This document shows, piece after piece, positions 15,593 through 23,472 of a stretch of DNA of 46,664 nucleotides (positions are counted from its first letter, which is position 1; each line of letters opens with the position of its first letter). The stretch is from Paraliobacillus sp044383835 (GTDB lineage: Bacteria > Bacillota > Bacilli > Bacillales > Amphibacillaceae): contig NZ_JBISEP010000025.1 in the NCBI RefSeq assembly GCF_044383835.1, positions 1 to 46,664 on the forward strand, written 5' to 3'. A model generated the notes under the pieces. That model worked only from the letters and a program-made list of their open reading frames with translations. It was not told the DNA's origin and did not search any database. The position numbers and the translations under genes are program-made.

Positions 15593-15814
15593 CTATATTT
15601 CTCTGCGCATTGCTTTTAGTATATCAATCTTTGTTGCTTTTTTTGCTGGTCTAGAGCCAGAAATGATGGTAACAACTAAACAAATAACAATAGCGATAAT
15701 AACTAATGTTAGTGGTATTGCTGAAAATTTAAATCCTTCAGGTAGTTCTTCTTGAAAAGCTGCCTCTATTATTAATGGCACAATAAAATTTACAAATAAA
15801 CTAATTTGTATCAT
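15593..15814 (-). CDS. Orphan C-terminal piece of an FtsX/MacB-type ABC permease
   Basis: The 73-residue product has two hydrophobic segments (about residues 3-18 and 34-54) and ends SGSRPAKKATKIDILKAMRREI, the usual end of FtsX-like permeases (the SxxPAxxAxxxDPxxALR motif). ATG 15814 has a perfect AGGAGG 5 bases upstream, so it is still translatable. A real permease of this kind has 380 or more residues and an ATPase partner, and neither is present. I take it as a relic that may be expressed as a small membrane protein; a regulatory role is possible but unsupported. Confidence 0.55.
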   Translation of the reverse strand: MIQISLFVNFIVPLIIEAAFQEELPEGFKFSAIPLTLVIIAIVICLVVTIISGSRPAKKATKIDILKAMRREI

Positions 15815-15894
15815 TTTTTCCTCCTGCTTTATTGTTCTTAATAATAAAGACGAAAGAAAGACACAAAAAAGCTCATCTTTTTGCAAAAATAAAA

Positions 15895-15931
15895 TAAAAA
15901 AACTAGGTAGCGGGAAGACTACCTAGTTTAT
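15895..15931 (-). terminator. Terminator of the small YfhE-like gene
   Basis: AACTAGGTAG (15901-15910) and CTACCTAGTT (15919-15928) form a perfect stem. On the minus strand it is followed by Ts. Confidence 0.8.
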
Positions 15932-15943
15932 AGAAAACGGTGA

Positions 15944-16096
15944 TTAGTTTTCACGGCGAATTTGATCTAGCTTTTCCTTGCGAAACCCGCCAGCAATATC
16001 AGCCTGTTTAAATGCACGATTATAATTCACTTCTTGTGCATCAGATAATTCTACACCGGCTTTTTTTGTTGGTTGATACTGTTGTTTACGCGCCAT
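15944..16096 (-). CDS. Small basic protein, 50 aa, possibly YfhE-like
   Basis: ATG 16096 with AAAGGATG upstream opens a 50-codon gene with its own terminator. The product begins MARKQQYQPTKKAG and contains SDAQEVNYNRAFKQADIAGG, then FRKEKLDQIRREN. The QEV-Y-AF--AD-AGG pattern recalls the YfhE-like family of small Bacillus proteins of unknown function, but this is from memory and not certain. There is no membrane segment. It is highly charged and probably helical. Codon use and spacing suit a real gene. Confidence 0.65.
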   Translation of the reverse strand: MARKQQYQPTKKAGVELSDAQEVNYNRAFKQADIAGGFRKEKLDQIRREN

Positions 16097-16197
16097 ATGT
16101 GATATACATCCTTTCATCTATTTGATTGGTTGCGTATGGCTATATAATATATATTTCCCGGTGAGTTATTGTACTAAACATGTTATATTATATTTTT

Positions 16198-16980
16198 TTA
16201 TCCCATAATGTTGTATCCACCATCAACGTGCAATACTTCTCCCGTAATACCACTAGAAAGAGGGCTTAATAACATTAAAGTGGCTTTTCCTACTTCTTCT
16301 TGTGTCACATTTCGTTTTAATGGTGCTTTTTCTTTCGTATCTTTGAGCATTTGTTTAATGGTTGGTACACCTTGAGAGGCTAACGTTCGAATTGGACCAG
16401 CTGAAATTGCGTTGACACGAATATTATTCGGCCCTAAATCAAGTGCTAAATGCTTACAAGTTGATTCCAATGCCGCTTTTGCTACACCCATCACTTTATA
16501 ACCATCCAGTACGCGCTCAGCACCTAATGCACTCATTGTTACAATTGATGCTCCTGATGTTAAATAAGGTCGTGCTTCTCGAGCAACAGCAATTAATGAA
16601 TAGGCACTTGTATCTTGAGCAAAGGCATAACCGCTTCTAGTCGTTTCAATAAAATCATTTTGAAGGTCTTCACCATGAGCAAACGCAATAGCATGAACGA
16701 TTCCATCAATGGCTCCTATTTTTTGATTAATGGTAAAAAAAGCATGCTTTATACTTTCGTCTTCATTTACATCACAACAAACAACCGTTGCGTCAGTCAT
16801 TCCTTCTTGCTCCAACAGCTTTGACAACTTTTGATACGAGCGTTCCTTTCGGTAAGTAAAAGCAAGCTTAGCGCCAGCTTGGTGCAGTACTTTTGCTACT
16901 CCCCAAGCTAAACTACGTTCGTTTGCTACCCCCATAATTAAAATCGACTTGTTGTGTAATTGTATTAAATCGTTCATCAT
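16198..16980 (-). CDS. fabI: Enoyl-[acyl-carrier-protein] reductase (NADH), FabI type
   Basis: Carries out the last reduction of each fatty-acid elongation cycle. A 260-residue short-chain dehydrogenase fold: cofactor loop GVANERSLAWGVAK, the FabI helix DTSAYSLIAVAREARPYL, and the catalytic Tyr and Lys of the YxxxxxxK pattern as YKVMGVAK. The end GITGEVLHVDGGYNIMG is typical. AAGGAG lies 5 bases before the first ATG and 8 before the second (16977), so either may be used. It is nine bases downstream of the HD hydrolase gene and likely shares its transcript. It is the class of enzyme that triclosan inhibits. Confidence 0.95.
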   Translation of the reverse strand: MMNDLIQLHNKSILIMGVANERSLAWGVAKVLHQAGAKLAFTYRKERSYQKLSKLLEQEGMTDATVVCCDVNEDESIKHAFFTINQKIGAIDGIVHAIAFAHGEDLQNDFIETTRSGYAFAQDTSAYSLIAVAREARPYLTSGASIVTMSALGAERVLDGYKVMGVAKAALESTCKHLALDLGPNNIRVNAISAGPIRTLASQGVPTIKQMLKDTKEKAPLKRNVTQEEVGKATLMLLSPLSSGITGEVLHVDGGYNIMG

Positions 16981-16989
16981 GTATTCTCC

Positions 16990-17541
16990 TTACTTAAATT
17001 GATCGATTAATTGTTTTAATTGCTTAAATAATGCTGGTGTAGAAGTGGTAGGAAGATTTGTTTGTAAACTTTTATATATCTCTTGATAATACCATTGTTG
17101 TGCTTCTTTACTACTGTTGAAATGCTTCCAAATATCATTACCTAATGCTTGTTCATTTTCTAAGATAGAACGTAGATTGTCAATCTTATCTGCACATACA
17201 ACGAGCCTAGCTTCTAACGGCGCTTCTTTTAGTTGCTGAATGGTATGTTTTTTTCGTTCTTTCCAAGATTTCATTTTATCAGGTTCTGTAGCAACGGATA
17301 CCAATTGGGCGACTTGATCACCGAATAAATTAGAAATTTCTCTGATTGTGCCGTCAGTGTCTTCTACTACGTCATGTAATAGTCCGGCAATGACAATGTC
17401 ATCATCATATCCTTCGTCTTTCAAGAGCATAGCTACGCGATAGGGATGTACGATGTATGGCACACCATCTACTTTTCTTATTTGTCCTTCGTGTTTTTTC
17501 GTTGCGTATGTGATCGCTTGGATCAATTTATTAGCCAACAC
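16990..17541 (-). CDS. HD-domain phosphohydrolase, RelA/SpoT hydrolase-like
   Basis: A 183-residue metal-dependent phosphohydrolase. The motif set is that of (p)ppGpp hydrolase domains: HPYRVAMLL, LLHDVVEDT (the HD pair) and VVCADKIDNLRS. There is no synthetase, TGS or ACT domain, so it is like a stand-alone small alarmone hydrolase or another nucleotide hydrolase; activity on (p)ppGpp is inference. I choose GTG 17541 because AGAGG is 8 bases upstream; a GTG at 17550 overlaps that site. It is probably co-transcribed with fabI. Confidence 0.8.
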   Translation of the reverse strand: MLANKLIQAITYATKKHEGQIRKVDGVPYIVHPYRVAMLLKDEGYDDDIVIAGLLHDVVEDTDGTIREISNLFGDQVAQLVSVATEPDKMKSWKERKKHTIQQLKEAPLEARLVVCADKIDNLRSILENEQALGNDIWKHFNSSKEAQQWYYQEIYKSLQTNLPTTSTPALFKQLKQLIDQFK

Positions 17542-17705
17542 TCGAATCACCTCTTCTTTTCTAATAATAGTATAACTTGAATACTTTAGATTTATAAAGT
17601 GATCACTGCTTTATAGACTATCTTTTCTATAATGGAATTGATAAAATATGATCGAAAGGTGCTATTTTTGAAATGAATTTAATTTAGAAAAAGGTGGGCA
17701 TGATC

Positions 17706-18398
17706 ATGGAAATAGAAGTAATCGTTCAGCATGCAGAAGATGCAAAAGAGGCAGAATTATTAGGTGCTGACCGACTAGAATTAGTATCAGCAATTAGTGA
17801 GGGTGGATTAACTCCAAGCTATGGAACGATAAAGCAAGTGTTACAACAAGTGAATATTCCTGTGCAAGTAATGATTCGTCCGCATAGCAATCACTTTTAT
17901 TATGATGAAGCCGATTTAGCAATTATTTTAGAAGATATAAAAAATGTCATTACCCTTGGTGGAAACCGAATTGTTTTCGGAGCTCTAAATCAAGATAATA
18001 CAATAAATCAACAAGCATTGAATAAAATCATCGAGCTAGCACCTCAGCTGGATATTACATTTCATCGAGCCTTCGATCAGGTAGTATCTCAAAAAGATGC
18101 CTATCGTACACTGGTAAGCTATTCTGACCAAGTGAAAAGAATTTTAACGTCAGGCGGAGCAGCTACTTGTGAACAAGGAAAAAACGAATTAAAGCAATTG
18201 GTGAAATTAGCGAATGAGCTTAATGGGCCTGAAATCTTAGCAGGAAGTGGTCTAGATGCTATCAATATAACGGAAATTCATTCGTATATTGGAGCAACGC
18301 AATATCACTTCGGTAAAGCGGTAAGAGAGGACAGTTCTTTAGCAAAAGGGTTTGATGATGATTCCTTTTTAGAAATTGAAAATATTCTTAAAGGGTAA
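17706..18398 (+). CDS. cutC: CutC family protein (copper homeostasis protein homologue)
   Basis: A 230-residue TIM-barrel protein with the family marks: GADRLELVSAISEGGLTPS, IMIRPHSNHF-like MIRPHSNHFYY, FHRAFDQV, ILTSGG and GSGLDAINI. CutC was linked to copper tolerance in E. coli, but its biochemical role is unclear. ATG 17706 is favoured over the upstream GTG and ATG because AGGTGGG (17690-17696) is then at normal spacing. It lies alone in front of the capA-like gene, 75 bases apart, and may share its transcript. Confidence 0.9.
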   Translation: MEIEVIVQHAEDAKEAELLGADRLELVSAISEGGLTPSYGTIKQVLQQVNIPVQVMIRPHSNHFYYDEADLAIILEDIKNVITLGGNRIVFGALNQDNTINQQALNKIIELAPQLDITFHRAFDQVVSQKDAYRTLVSYSDQVKRILTSGGAATCEQGKNELKQLVKLANELNGPEILAGSGLDAINITEIHSYIGATQYHFGKAVREDSSLAKGFDDDSFLEIENILKG

Positions 18399-18473
18399 GG
18401 TGATCAACTCTCGAAAAATTTACTCTTCAGTAGGTAGAGCAAGAAAAATCACTTCATCAAGGTGGTGAGTGTA

Positions 18474-19640
18474 ATGAAAAAGAAAATTAGCTTCATTGTT
18501 TTCCTGCTATTCATGGCTGTCAGTTTACTTTCGTGTCAAAATAGCAAAGGAGAATATGAGGCTAGTGATCATGCTGCACGTAACGAGAAGGATATTGTCT
18601 TGAAAGAACAAATAAATAGAACGCGTGCTATTCAACTTGCTGCTGTCGGGGATCTTTTAATTCATGATCGGGTATATAATGATGCGAAAGAAGCTGATGG
18701 CTTTAATTTTATGCCTATGCTTGAAAAAGTCGAGACATACTTATCTCAACCAACAATTACGACGGCAAATCAAGAAACAATGATTGGGGGAGAAGTGATA
18801 GGGTTATCGTCTTATCCTCGCTTTAATAGCCCCGTCGCTGTTGGAGATGCATTAAAGGAAATTGGAGTTGACATCGTATCGCTTGCAAACAACCATACTT
18901 TAGATCGTGGTGAGGAGGCGATACAACGATCTATTTCTCATTGGAATAAAATAAATATGTCTTATGTTGGATCGTATCAAAGTCAATCGGATAGTGAGAA
19001 AATTCGCGTGATTGAAACAAAAGAAGATATCGCTTTGTCTTTTTTAAGTTATACCTATGGAACGAATGGGATTCCTACGCCTGATGGCAAGGAATATCTT
19101 GTTAATCGTATTGATCGTAAAAAAATAGCTAAAGATGTGAAAAAAGCAAGGGAAGTATCGGATGTTGTTGTTACGCAATTACACTTTGGTGACGAATATG
19201 AGCGAATGCCAAATCAATCGCAGAAAGATCTCGTGCAATATCTAGCTGATTTAGGTGTAAATATTGTTTTCGGTCATCATCCACATGTATTGCAACCGAT
19301 AGAATGGGTGGAAGGGGTGAATGGAAATCGTACCTTTGTTGTCTATTCATTAGGAAACTTCTTATCTGGACAAGAGGCGTTTTATCGTCGGATTGGTGGC
19401 ATGGTTCAGTTAACTATTGAAAAAAAGTATGAAAAAGACGGGAAAGCAACAACCACATTAACTGCTCCTAAGTTTTTACCAACATTTGTTGATTTTACCG
19501 AAGCATCAAAGTCTGATTATCAAGTGATACCAATGTATCAGTTAACGGATGAGGAGTTAATCGATCATGAACAGCATTATCAAGAAATAAAACAACATCT
19601 ATCACAGTGGATGCCTGAATTAACGTTTATTGAAAAATAA
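18474..19640 (+). CDS. CapA/PgsA-like metallophosphatase-fold lipoprotein
   Basis: A 388-residue exported lipoprotein. The signal peptide ends in the lipobox LLSC (about residue 21 as the modified Cys). The mature part is the PGA_cap domain: AVGDLLIHDRV, TANQETMIGG, SLANNHTLDRG, VTQLHFGDEYE and GHHPHVLQPIEWVEG, which form a two-metal site. Relatives CapA/PgsA help poly-gamma-glutamate capsule synthesis, but no capB, capC or capD homologue is beside it here, so another cell-envelope role is possible. ATG 18474 has AGGTGG upstream. Confidence 0.88.
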   Translation: MKKKISFIVFLLFMAVSLLSCQNSKGEYEASDHAARNEKDIVLKEQINRTRAIQLAAVGDLLIHDRVYNDAKEADGFNFMPMLEKVETYLSQPTITTANQETMIGGEVIGLSSYPRFNSPVAVGDALKEIGVDIVSLANNHTLDRGEEAIQRSISHWNKINMSYVGSYQSQSDSEKIRVIETKEDIALSFLSYTYGTNGIPTPDGKEYLVNRIDRKKIAKDVKKAREVSDVVVTQLHFGDEYERMPNQSQKDLVQYLADLGVNIVFGHHPHVLQPIEWVEGVNGNRTFVVYSLGNFLSGQEAFYRRIGGMVQLTIEKKYEKDGKATTTLTAPKFLPTFVDFTEASKSDYQVIPMYQLTDEELIDHEQHYQEIKQHLSQWMPELTFIEK

Positions 19641-19689
19641 ACTATTTATGTCAATTGTTATGGTTATCCGCTGGTAGGGGGAGAAATAA

Positions 19690-20601
19690 ATGAAGACCAG
19701 ATTTATTAAAACAGAAGATAACCAGGAATTATTTTTCTATAGCTATACGAGTGACAAAAAGCCTAAACTGGTTTTGCAATTTGCCCACGGGATGGGTGAA
19801 CATGCAGGACGCTATCACGATTTCTTTCAGTATTTACTTGACCGTGACATTTTTGTTTTTGCGAATGATCACCGAGGGCATGGAAAAACAGCTGAAAGAA
19901 ATGGGGTGCTTGGTCACTATGATGATCATAATGGCTTTGAAAAAGCTGTAAAAGATTTAAAAATGATTCATGATGACATTTATGCGCGTTACCCTGATAC
20001 CCCGCACGTGATCATGGGGCACTCTATGGGCTCATTTCTAGTGAGGCGATTTATTGAACATTATCCAGATGTAAAAGAGGCGGTTATTTTATCAGCAACT
20101 GGCTATCATCAAGGTCTATTAGGTAAAGTCGGTCAATTTCTCAGTTTAATCGAAACGAAACTGTTTGGTAAAACACATCGGAGTAAACTGTTAGACCGTT
20201 TTAGTTTTGGTAAGTATCAGCGTCATTTTAAAAATAGAGGTAGCTGGTTGTCACGCGACGAGGAAATTGTGGCTGCTTACCGTGAGGATCCGCTTAGTGG
20301 TTATGTCGCAACAAGTCAGTTTTATCATGATCTATTGACCGGGATTGAGACACTTCATAAAGAGCAGGAGCTAAGGAAAGTAAACAAAGATGTGCCAATC
20401 CTGCTCATTAGTGGAGATGAGGATCCGGTTGGTGACTTTTCGAAAGGAGTCAAACGGGTAGTTAATGATTATAAACAGATAGGCGTATCAACTGTCGATG
20501 TAATTTTTTACCCAGAAGGACGTCATGAGATGTTGTTTGAAAAGAATCGTGCAGAAGTTACGGTAGACGTCTGTCGGTGGTTAGTGTCTACTTTAACGTA
20601 A
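19690..20601 (+). CDS. Alpha/beta hydrolase, lysophospholipase/monoacylglycerol lipase-like
   Basis: A 303-residue serine hydrolase of the Hydrolase_4 group. The oxyanion region is FAHGMGEHAGRY, the next conserved block is DHRGHGKT, the nucleophile is in GHSMGS (about residues 112-117), the acid is in ISGDEDPVG and the His in GRHEMLFE. No signal peptide, so it is cytoplasmic or loosely membrane-bound. Relatives cleave monoacylglycerols or lysophospholipids; the true substrate is unknown. A strong GGGGGAG site precedes ATG 19690. Confidence 0.88.
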   Translation: MKTRFIKTEDNQELFFYSYTSDKKPKLVLQFAHGMGEHAGRYHDFFQYLLDRDIFVFANDHRGHGKTAERNGVLGHYDDHNGFEKAVKDLKMIHDDIYARYPDTPHVIMGHSMGSFLVRRFIEHYPDVKEAVILSATGYHQGLLGKVGQFLSLIETKLFGKTHRSKLLDRFSFGKYQRHFKNRGSWLSRDEEIVAAYREDPLSGYVATSQFYHDLLTGIETLHKEQELRKVNKDVPILLISGDEDPVGDFSKGVKRVVNDYKQIGVSTVDVIFYPEGRHEMLFEKNRAEVTVDVCRWLVSTLT

Positions 20602-20865
20602 TTTTGTAAACGGAAGAAGTTACATATTTCCCATTTCTCATCCTTTGTTATATCAGCTATGCTAACAATAATATGGATGTGTGGATTAAACTAAATGTGT
20701 AGCATCACAATAATATTTGGCGTAAATACTTGTTTCTTGAACTATGTTTATTTTTTAAATTATTCAAATGCTCTTAACCTTTGATATATCAATGTTGATC
20801 AATGCTGGAATGTTATATTTTCCTGTCAGTATAAAGAAAAAAAGAATGTATTTTTTATCCGTTTT

Positions 20866-20874
20866 TGCTATAAT
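20866..20874 (+). promoter_or_regulatory. Extended -10 promoter of the DUF368 gene
   Basis: TGCTATAAT is an extended -10 element; the -35 region is poor, as is usual for this class. The rest of the gap 20602-20916 has no gene; it has small palindromes (TGATATATCA, TTGATCAA near 20781-20801) of unknown meaning. Confidence 0.55.
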
Positions 20875-20916
20875 GCAGTAGGTGCATATATACATATATT
20901 AAGGGGATAACACGTT

Positions 20917-21735
20917 ATGGAATGGAAAAATATTTATCGTGGTATGTTAATGGGAGCTAGTGATGTCGTGCCAGGAGTAAGTGGTGGTACGATTGCAGTA
21001 GTACTTGGTATTTATGATCGCTTAATTGCCGCGGTAAACGGATTATTAAGTAAAGATTGGAAAAAACATTTATCATTTTTGATTCCATTAGGTATCGGTG
21101 TGCTAACAGCAATATTCGTGTTGGCTAGTGGAATTGAATTTTTATTTGAACATTATCCGAGACCGACGCAGTTTTCTTTTTTAGGTCTAATTATAGGGGT
21201 ATTACCTTACTTGTTTCATAAATCAGAAGCGAAATATAAATTTAAAGTAAATCATTATTTTTTACTTCTTTTTGGAATAGTACTTGTCGCGTCCATGCTG
21301 TTTTTTAAAGCAAGTGGTACGGAAGAAGTTACGACTATGAGCATACAAACCTATGGATTTTTATTTTTAGCTGGTTTTATTGCAAGTGCTGCAATGATTT
21401 TACCAGGGATTAGTGGTTCATTTTTATTATTAGTATTAGGTGCGTATAACACAATTATTAATGCCATCAGCGAATTAAAACTTGATATTATTGCAGTTGT
21501 AGGGATTGGAATTGCAGCTGGAATCGTAATAATGAGTAAGGTGATTCACTATTTTCTATCTAATTATACGACAGCTACATTTGCTGTGATTATAGGACTT
21601 GTTATTGGCTCTGTCTTTGTTATCTTTCCAGGGTGGCCCACAAGCATAACGGAAGCAATCGTTAGTATTATTACGTTTGGATTAGGATTATTTGTTGCTT
21701 TTATCCTTGGTCGTGTAGAGTATAAGAATGTGTAA
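20917..21735 (+). CDS. popT: DUF368 polytopic membrane protein, PopT-like polyprenyl-phosphate translocase
   Basis: A 272-residue protein with about eight membrane helices and the repeated family signature, SDVVPGVSGGTIAVVLGIYD near the start and SAAMILPGISGSFLLLVLGAYN in the second half, an internal inverted duplication. DUF368 proteins have been shown to recycle undecaprenyl phosphate across the membrane for cell-wall synthesis (PopT), with importance at alkaline pH. That suits a halo-alkaliphilic Bacillaceae lifestyle, which is inference. It has its own extended -10 promoter and a weaker upstream ribosome binding site (AAGGGG). The thioredoxin gene follows 68 bases on. Confidence 0.88.
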   Translation: MEWKNIYRGMLMGASDVVPGVSGGTIAVVLGIYDRLIAAVNGLLSKDWKKHLSFLIPLGIGVLTAIFVLASGIEFLFEHYPRPTQFSFLGLIIGVLPYLFHKSEAKYKFKVNHYFLLLFGIVLVASMLFFKASGTEEVTTMSIQTYGFLFLAGFIASAAMILPGISGSFLLLVLGAYNTIINAISELKLDIIAVVGIGIAAGIVIMSKVIHYFLSNYTTATFAVIIGLVIGSVFVIFPGWPTSITEAIVSIITFGLGLFVAFILGRVEYKNV

Positions 21736-21803
21736 CAGACGTATTGCAAGCACAATAATGAAATGTTAGAGTTAATGGTGAAAAAATGGAGGTTAGGCAA
21801 ATA

Positions 21804-22118
21804 ATGAAGCATATTGAATCAAAAGAGGAGTTCGATCAGGTTATTCAATCAGAGCAGCCTGTTATTGTTAAATTTTATGCTGATTGGTGCCCAGATTGTA
21901 AACGAATGGACATGTTTATTGACGATATATTAGAAGTGTATACAGATTATCAATGGTATGAAGTCAATAGTGATGAAATTGAAGATATTGCACAAGAATA
22001 TGAAGTAATGGGGATTCCTAGTTTGCTCATTTTTAAAAATGGTGAAAAAATAGCCCATCAGCATAGTGCCTATACGAAAACGCCAGAAGAAGTTACAGCA
22101 TTTTTAGAAAAAAATTAA
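21804..22118 (+). CDS. Thioredoxin-like protein (YtpP-like)
   Basis: A 104-residue single thioredoxin fold with the redox motif WCPDC (WCPDCKRMD), the cis-Pro loop MGIPSLLIF and the closing strand. WCPDC differs from the classical WCGPC and is seen in the YtpP type of Bacillus. It is a cytoplasmic thiol-disulfide protein. ATG 21804 has GGAGG 12 bases upstream; the ATG at 21786 would lie before the ribosome binding site and is rejected. It may share the DUF368 transcript and ends in a strong terminator. Confidence 0.88.
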   Translation: MKHIESKEEFDQVIQSEQPVIVKFYADWCPDCKRMDMFIDDILEVYTDYQWYEVNSDEIEDIAQEYEVMGIPSLLIFKNGEKIAHQHSAYTKTPEEVTAFLEKN

Positions 22119-22125
22119 CGTAGTC

Positions 22126-22159
22126 AAACGGACATCGCGCAATCGATGTCCGTTTTTAT
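22126..22159 (+). terminator. Terminator of the thioredoxin gene
   Basis: AAACGGACATCG pairs with CGATGTCCGTTT around a small loop and is followed by Ts. Confidence 0.92.
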
Positions 22160-22240
22160 ATGATGAATCGATTGAAACATACGCACAAACATTTGGTGAT
22201 TTGTAGTACAATACGTGTAAAAGTAACGGAGGATAGGCGG

Positions 22241-22738
22241 ATGATTCGCAAAGCAACGAATGAAGATTTAACAAGCGTAATGAGAATGGTAAAACGAGTC
22301 GTAAAGGTAATGCATGCGCATGGGAGCTACCAGTGGAATGATTCCTATCCGCAAACAAATGATTACCAAAAAGATATCAATAGAGAAGAACTATATCTGT
22401 ATGAAATGGACTCTGTAATAGTAGGGGTCTGTACAATTAGCAGTAGAGGACATGAAGCGTATGATTTAATTAATTGGACCCCACACCAAAAAGCTTTCAC
22501 CCTAAAGCGCTTAGCAATAGATCCTAGTTTAAGAGGAAAAGGAATAGCCGATCAGTTTTTTGCCTTTGCAACAAAGCTAGCATTAAAATCATGTGTGTCA
22601 CTTATAAATACAGATACTTATAATGAAAACTGTTATGCACAACAAGTATTTAAGCGAAATGGATTTCGATTTGTACAAACAAGAAAAGAAAATGACAAAG
22701 CCCCAATTTTAGCGTATTTTGAAAAAGTTGTTCTGTGA
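22241..22738 (+). CDS. GNAT family N-acetyltransferase
   Basis: A 165-residue acetyltransferase-like protein. The acetyl-CoA loop is seen as LKRLAIDPSLRGKGIADQFF (about residues 97-116, the RxxGxG/A pattern), followed by NTDTYNENCYAQQVFKRNGFRF typical of the end of GNAT domains. The substrate is unknown. ATG 22241 has GGAGG 8 bases upstream, and an upstream in-frame ATG at 22160 lies within the preceding terminator region and is rejected. A TACAAT at 22207-22212 may be part of its promoter. Confidence 0.85.
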   Translation: MIRKATNEDLTSVMRMVKRVVKVMHAHGSYQWNDSYPQTNDYQKDINREELYLYEMDSVIVGVCTISSRGHEAYDLINWTPHQKAFTLKRLAIDPSLRGKGIADQFFAFATKLALKSCVSLINTDTYNENCYAQQVFKRNGFRFVQTRKENDKAPILAYFEKVVL

Positions 22739-22782
22739 ATCTGTAATTCTTTTAAATACTGATCAGGAAGGTGGAAAATGTG

Positions 22783-23472
22783 ATGAGTGTTAATTTACAA
22801 GATGTAACTGTAATGATCCAAAGAGAAGTGATTCTTGATCGTATTTCTTTTCAACTAGATGTAGGGACGATCAATGCGTTAATTGGTCATAATGGCGCTG
22901 GAAAATCCACAATTATGAAAACAATTTTGGGATGGCAAGAAAAAAGAGAAGGGACAATTTCTATTAATGGCATCAAGCAAATGGAAGACTTTCTTGCATT
23001 TAAAAAGCAGTTGGCATACATACCAGAAGAGCCTTTTCTATTATCTGAACTAACAGTCATGCAACACTTTCAATTATATGGTGAAAGTTATCAAATCGAT
23101 AAAGAAGTGCTTCATGAGAACATAGACTACTATAGTAAAGCATTTGAAATTACAGACAAACTTAATGAATATCCAGAAGAATTATCGAAAGGCATGCGTC
23201 AAAAAGTTCAAACCATTTGTGCTATTTTACCAGAAGTATCATTATTATTAGTAGATGAACCATTTATGGGGCTTGATATTTATGCGACCGAGTTTTTAGA
23301 AAGAATTTTAAAAGAAAAGGCTGAGTCAGGGACAACGATCTTGTTAACTTCTCATCAATTGGAACGAATAAAAGATTTAGCAGATAACTATATCATGTTA
23401 CAACATGGGCGAGTGATAGATATTGGAGAAATCACACAGTTTACATCACTGAAACGGAGGTTTGAAACATGA
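22783..23472 (+). CDS. ABC transporter ATP-binding protein, EcsA-like
   Basis: A 229-residue nucleotide-binding subunit. Walker A is GHNGAGKST, the Q-loop region is YIPEEPFLL, the signature is LSKGMRQ (LSKG in place of LSGG, as in EcsA) and Walker B is LLLVDEPFMGLD, with the H-loop in LTSHQ. It overlaps the permease gene by four bases (ATGA), so they are a pair. ATG 22783 is chosen because AAGGTGG lies 8 bases upstream. The pair may be an exporter of a peptide or drug, or an Ecs paralogue; no ecsC is nearby. Confidence 0.88.
   Translation: MSVNLQDVTVMIQREVILDRISFQLDVGTINALIGHNGAGKSTIMKTILGWQEKREGTISINGIKQMEDFLAFKKQLAYIPEEPFLLSELTVMQHFQLYGESYQIDKEVLHENIDYYSKAFEITDKLNEYPEELSKGMRQKVQTICAILPEVSLLLVDEPFMGLDIYATEFLERILKEKAESGTTILLTSHQLERIKDLADNYIMLQHGRVIDIGEITQFTSLKRRFET

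Noticed and set aside
18474..19640. Poly-gamma-glutamate capsule locus
   Set aside because: Only the CapA-like gene is present, with no capB, capC or depolymerase beside it.
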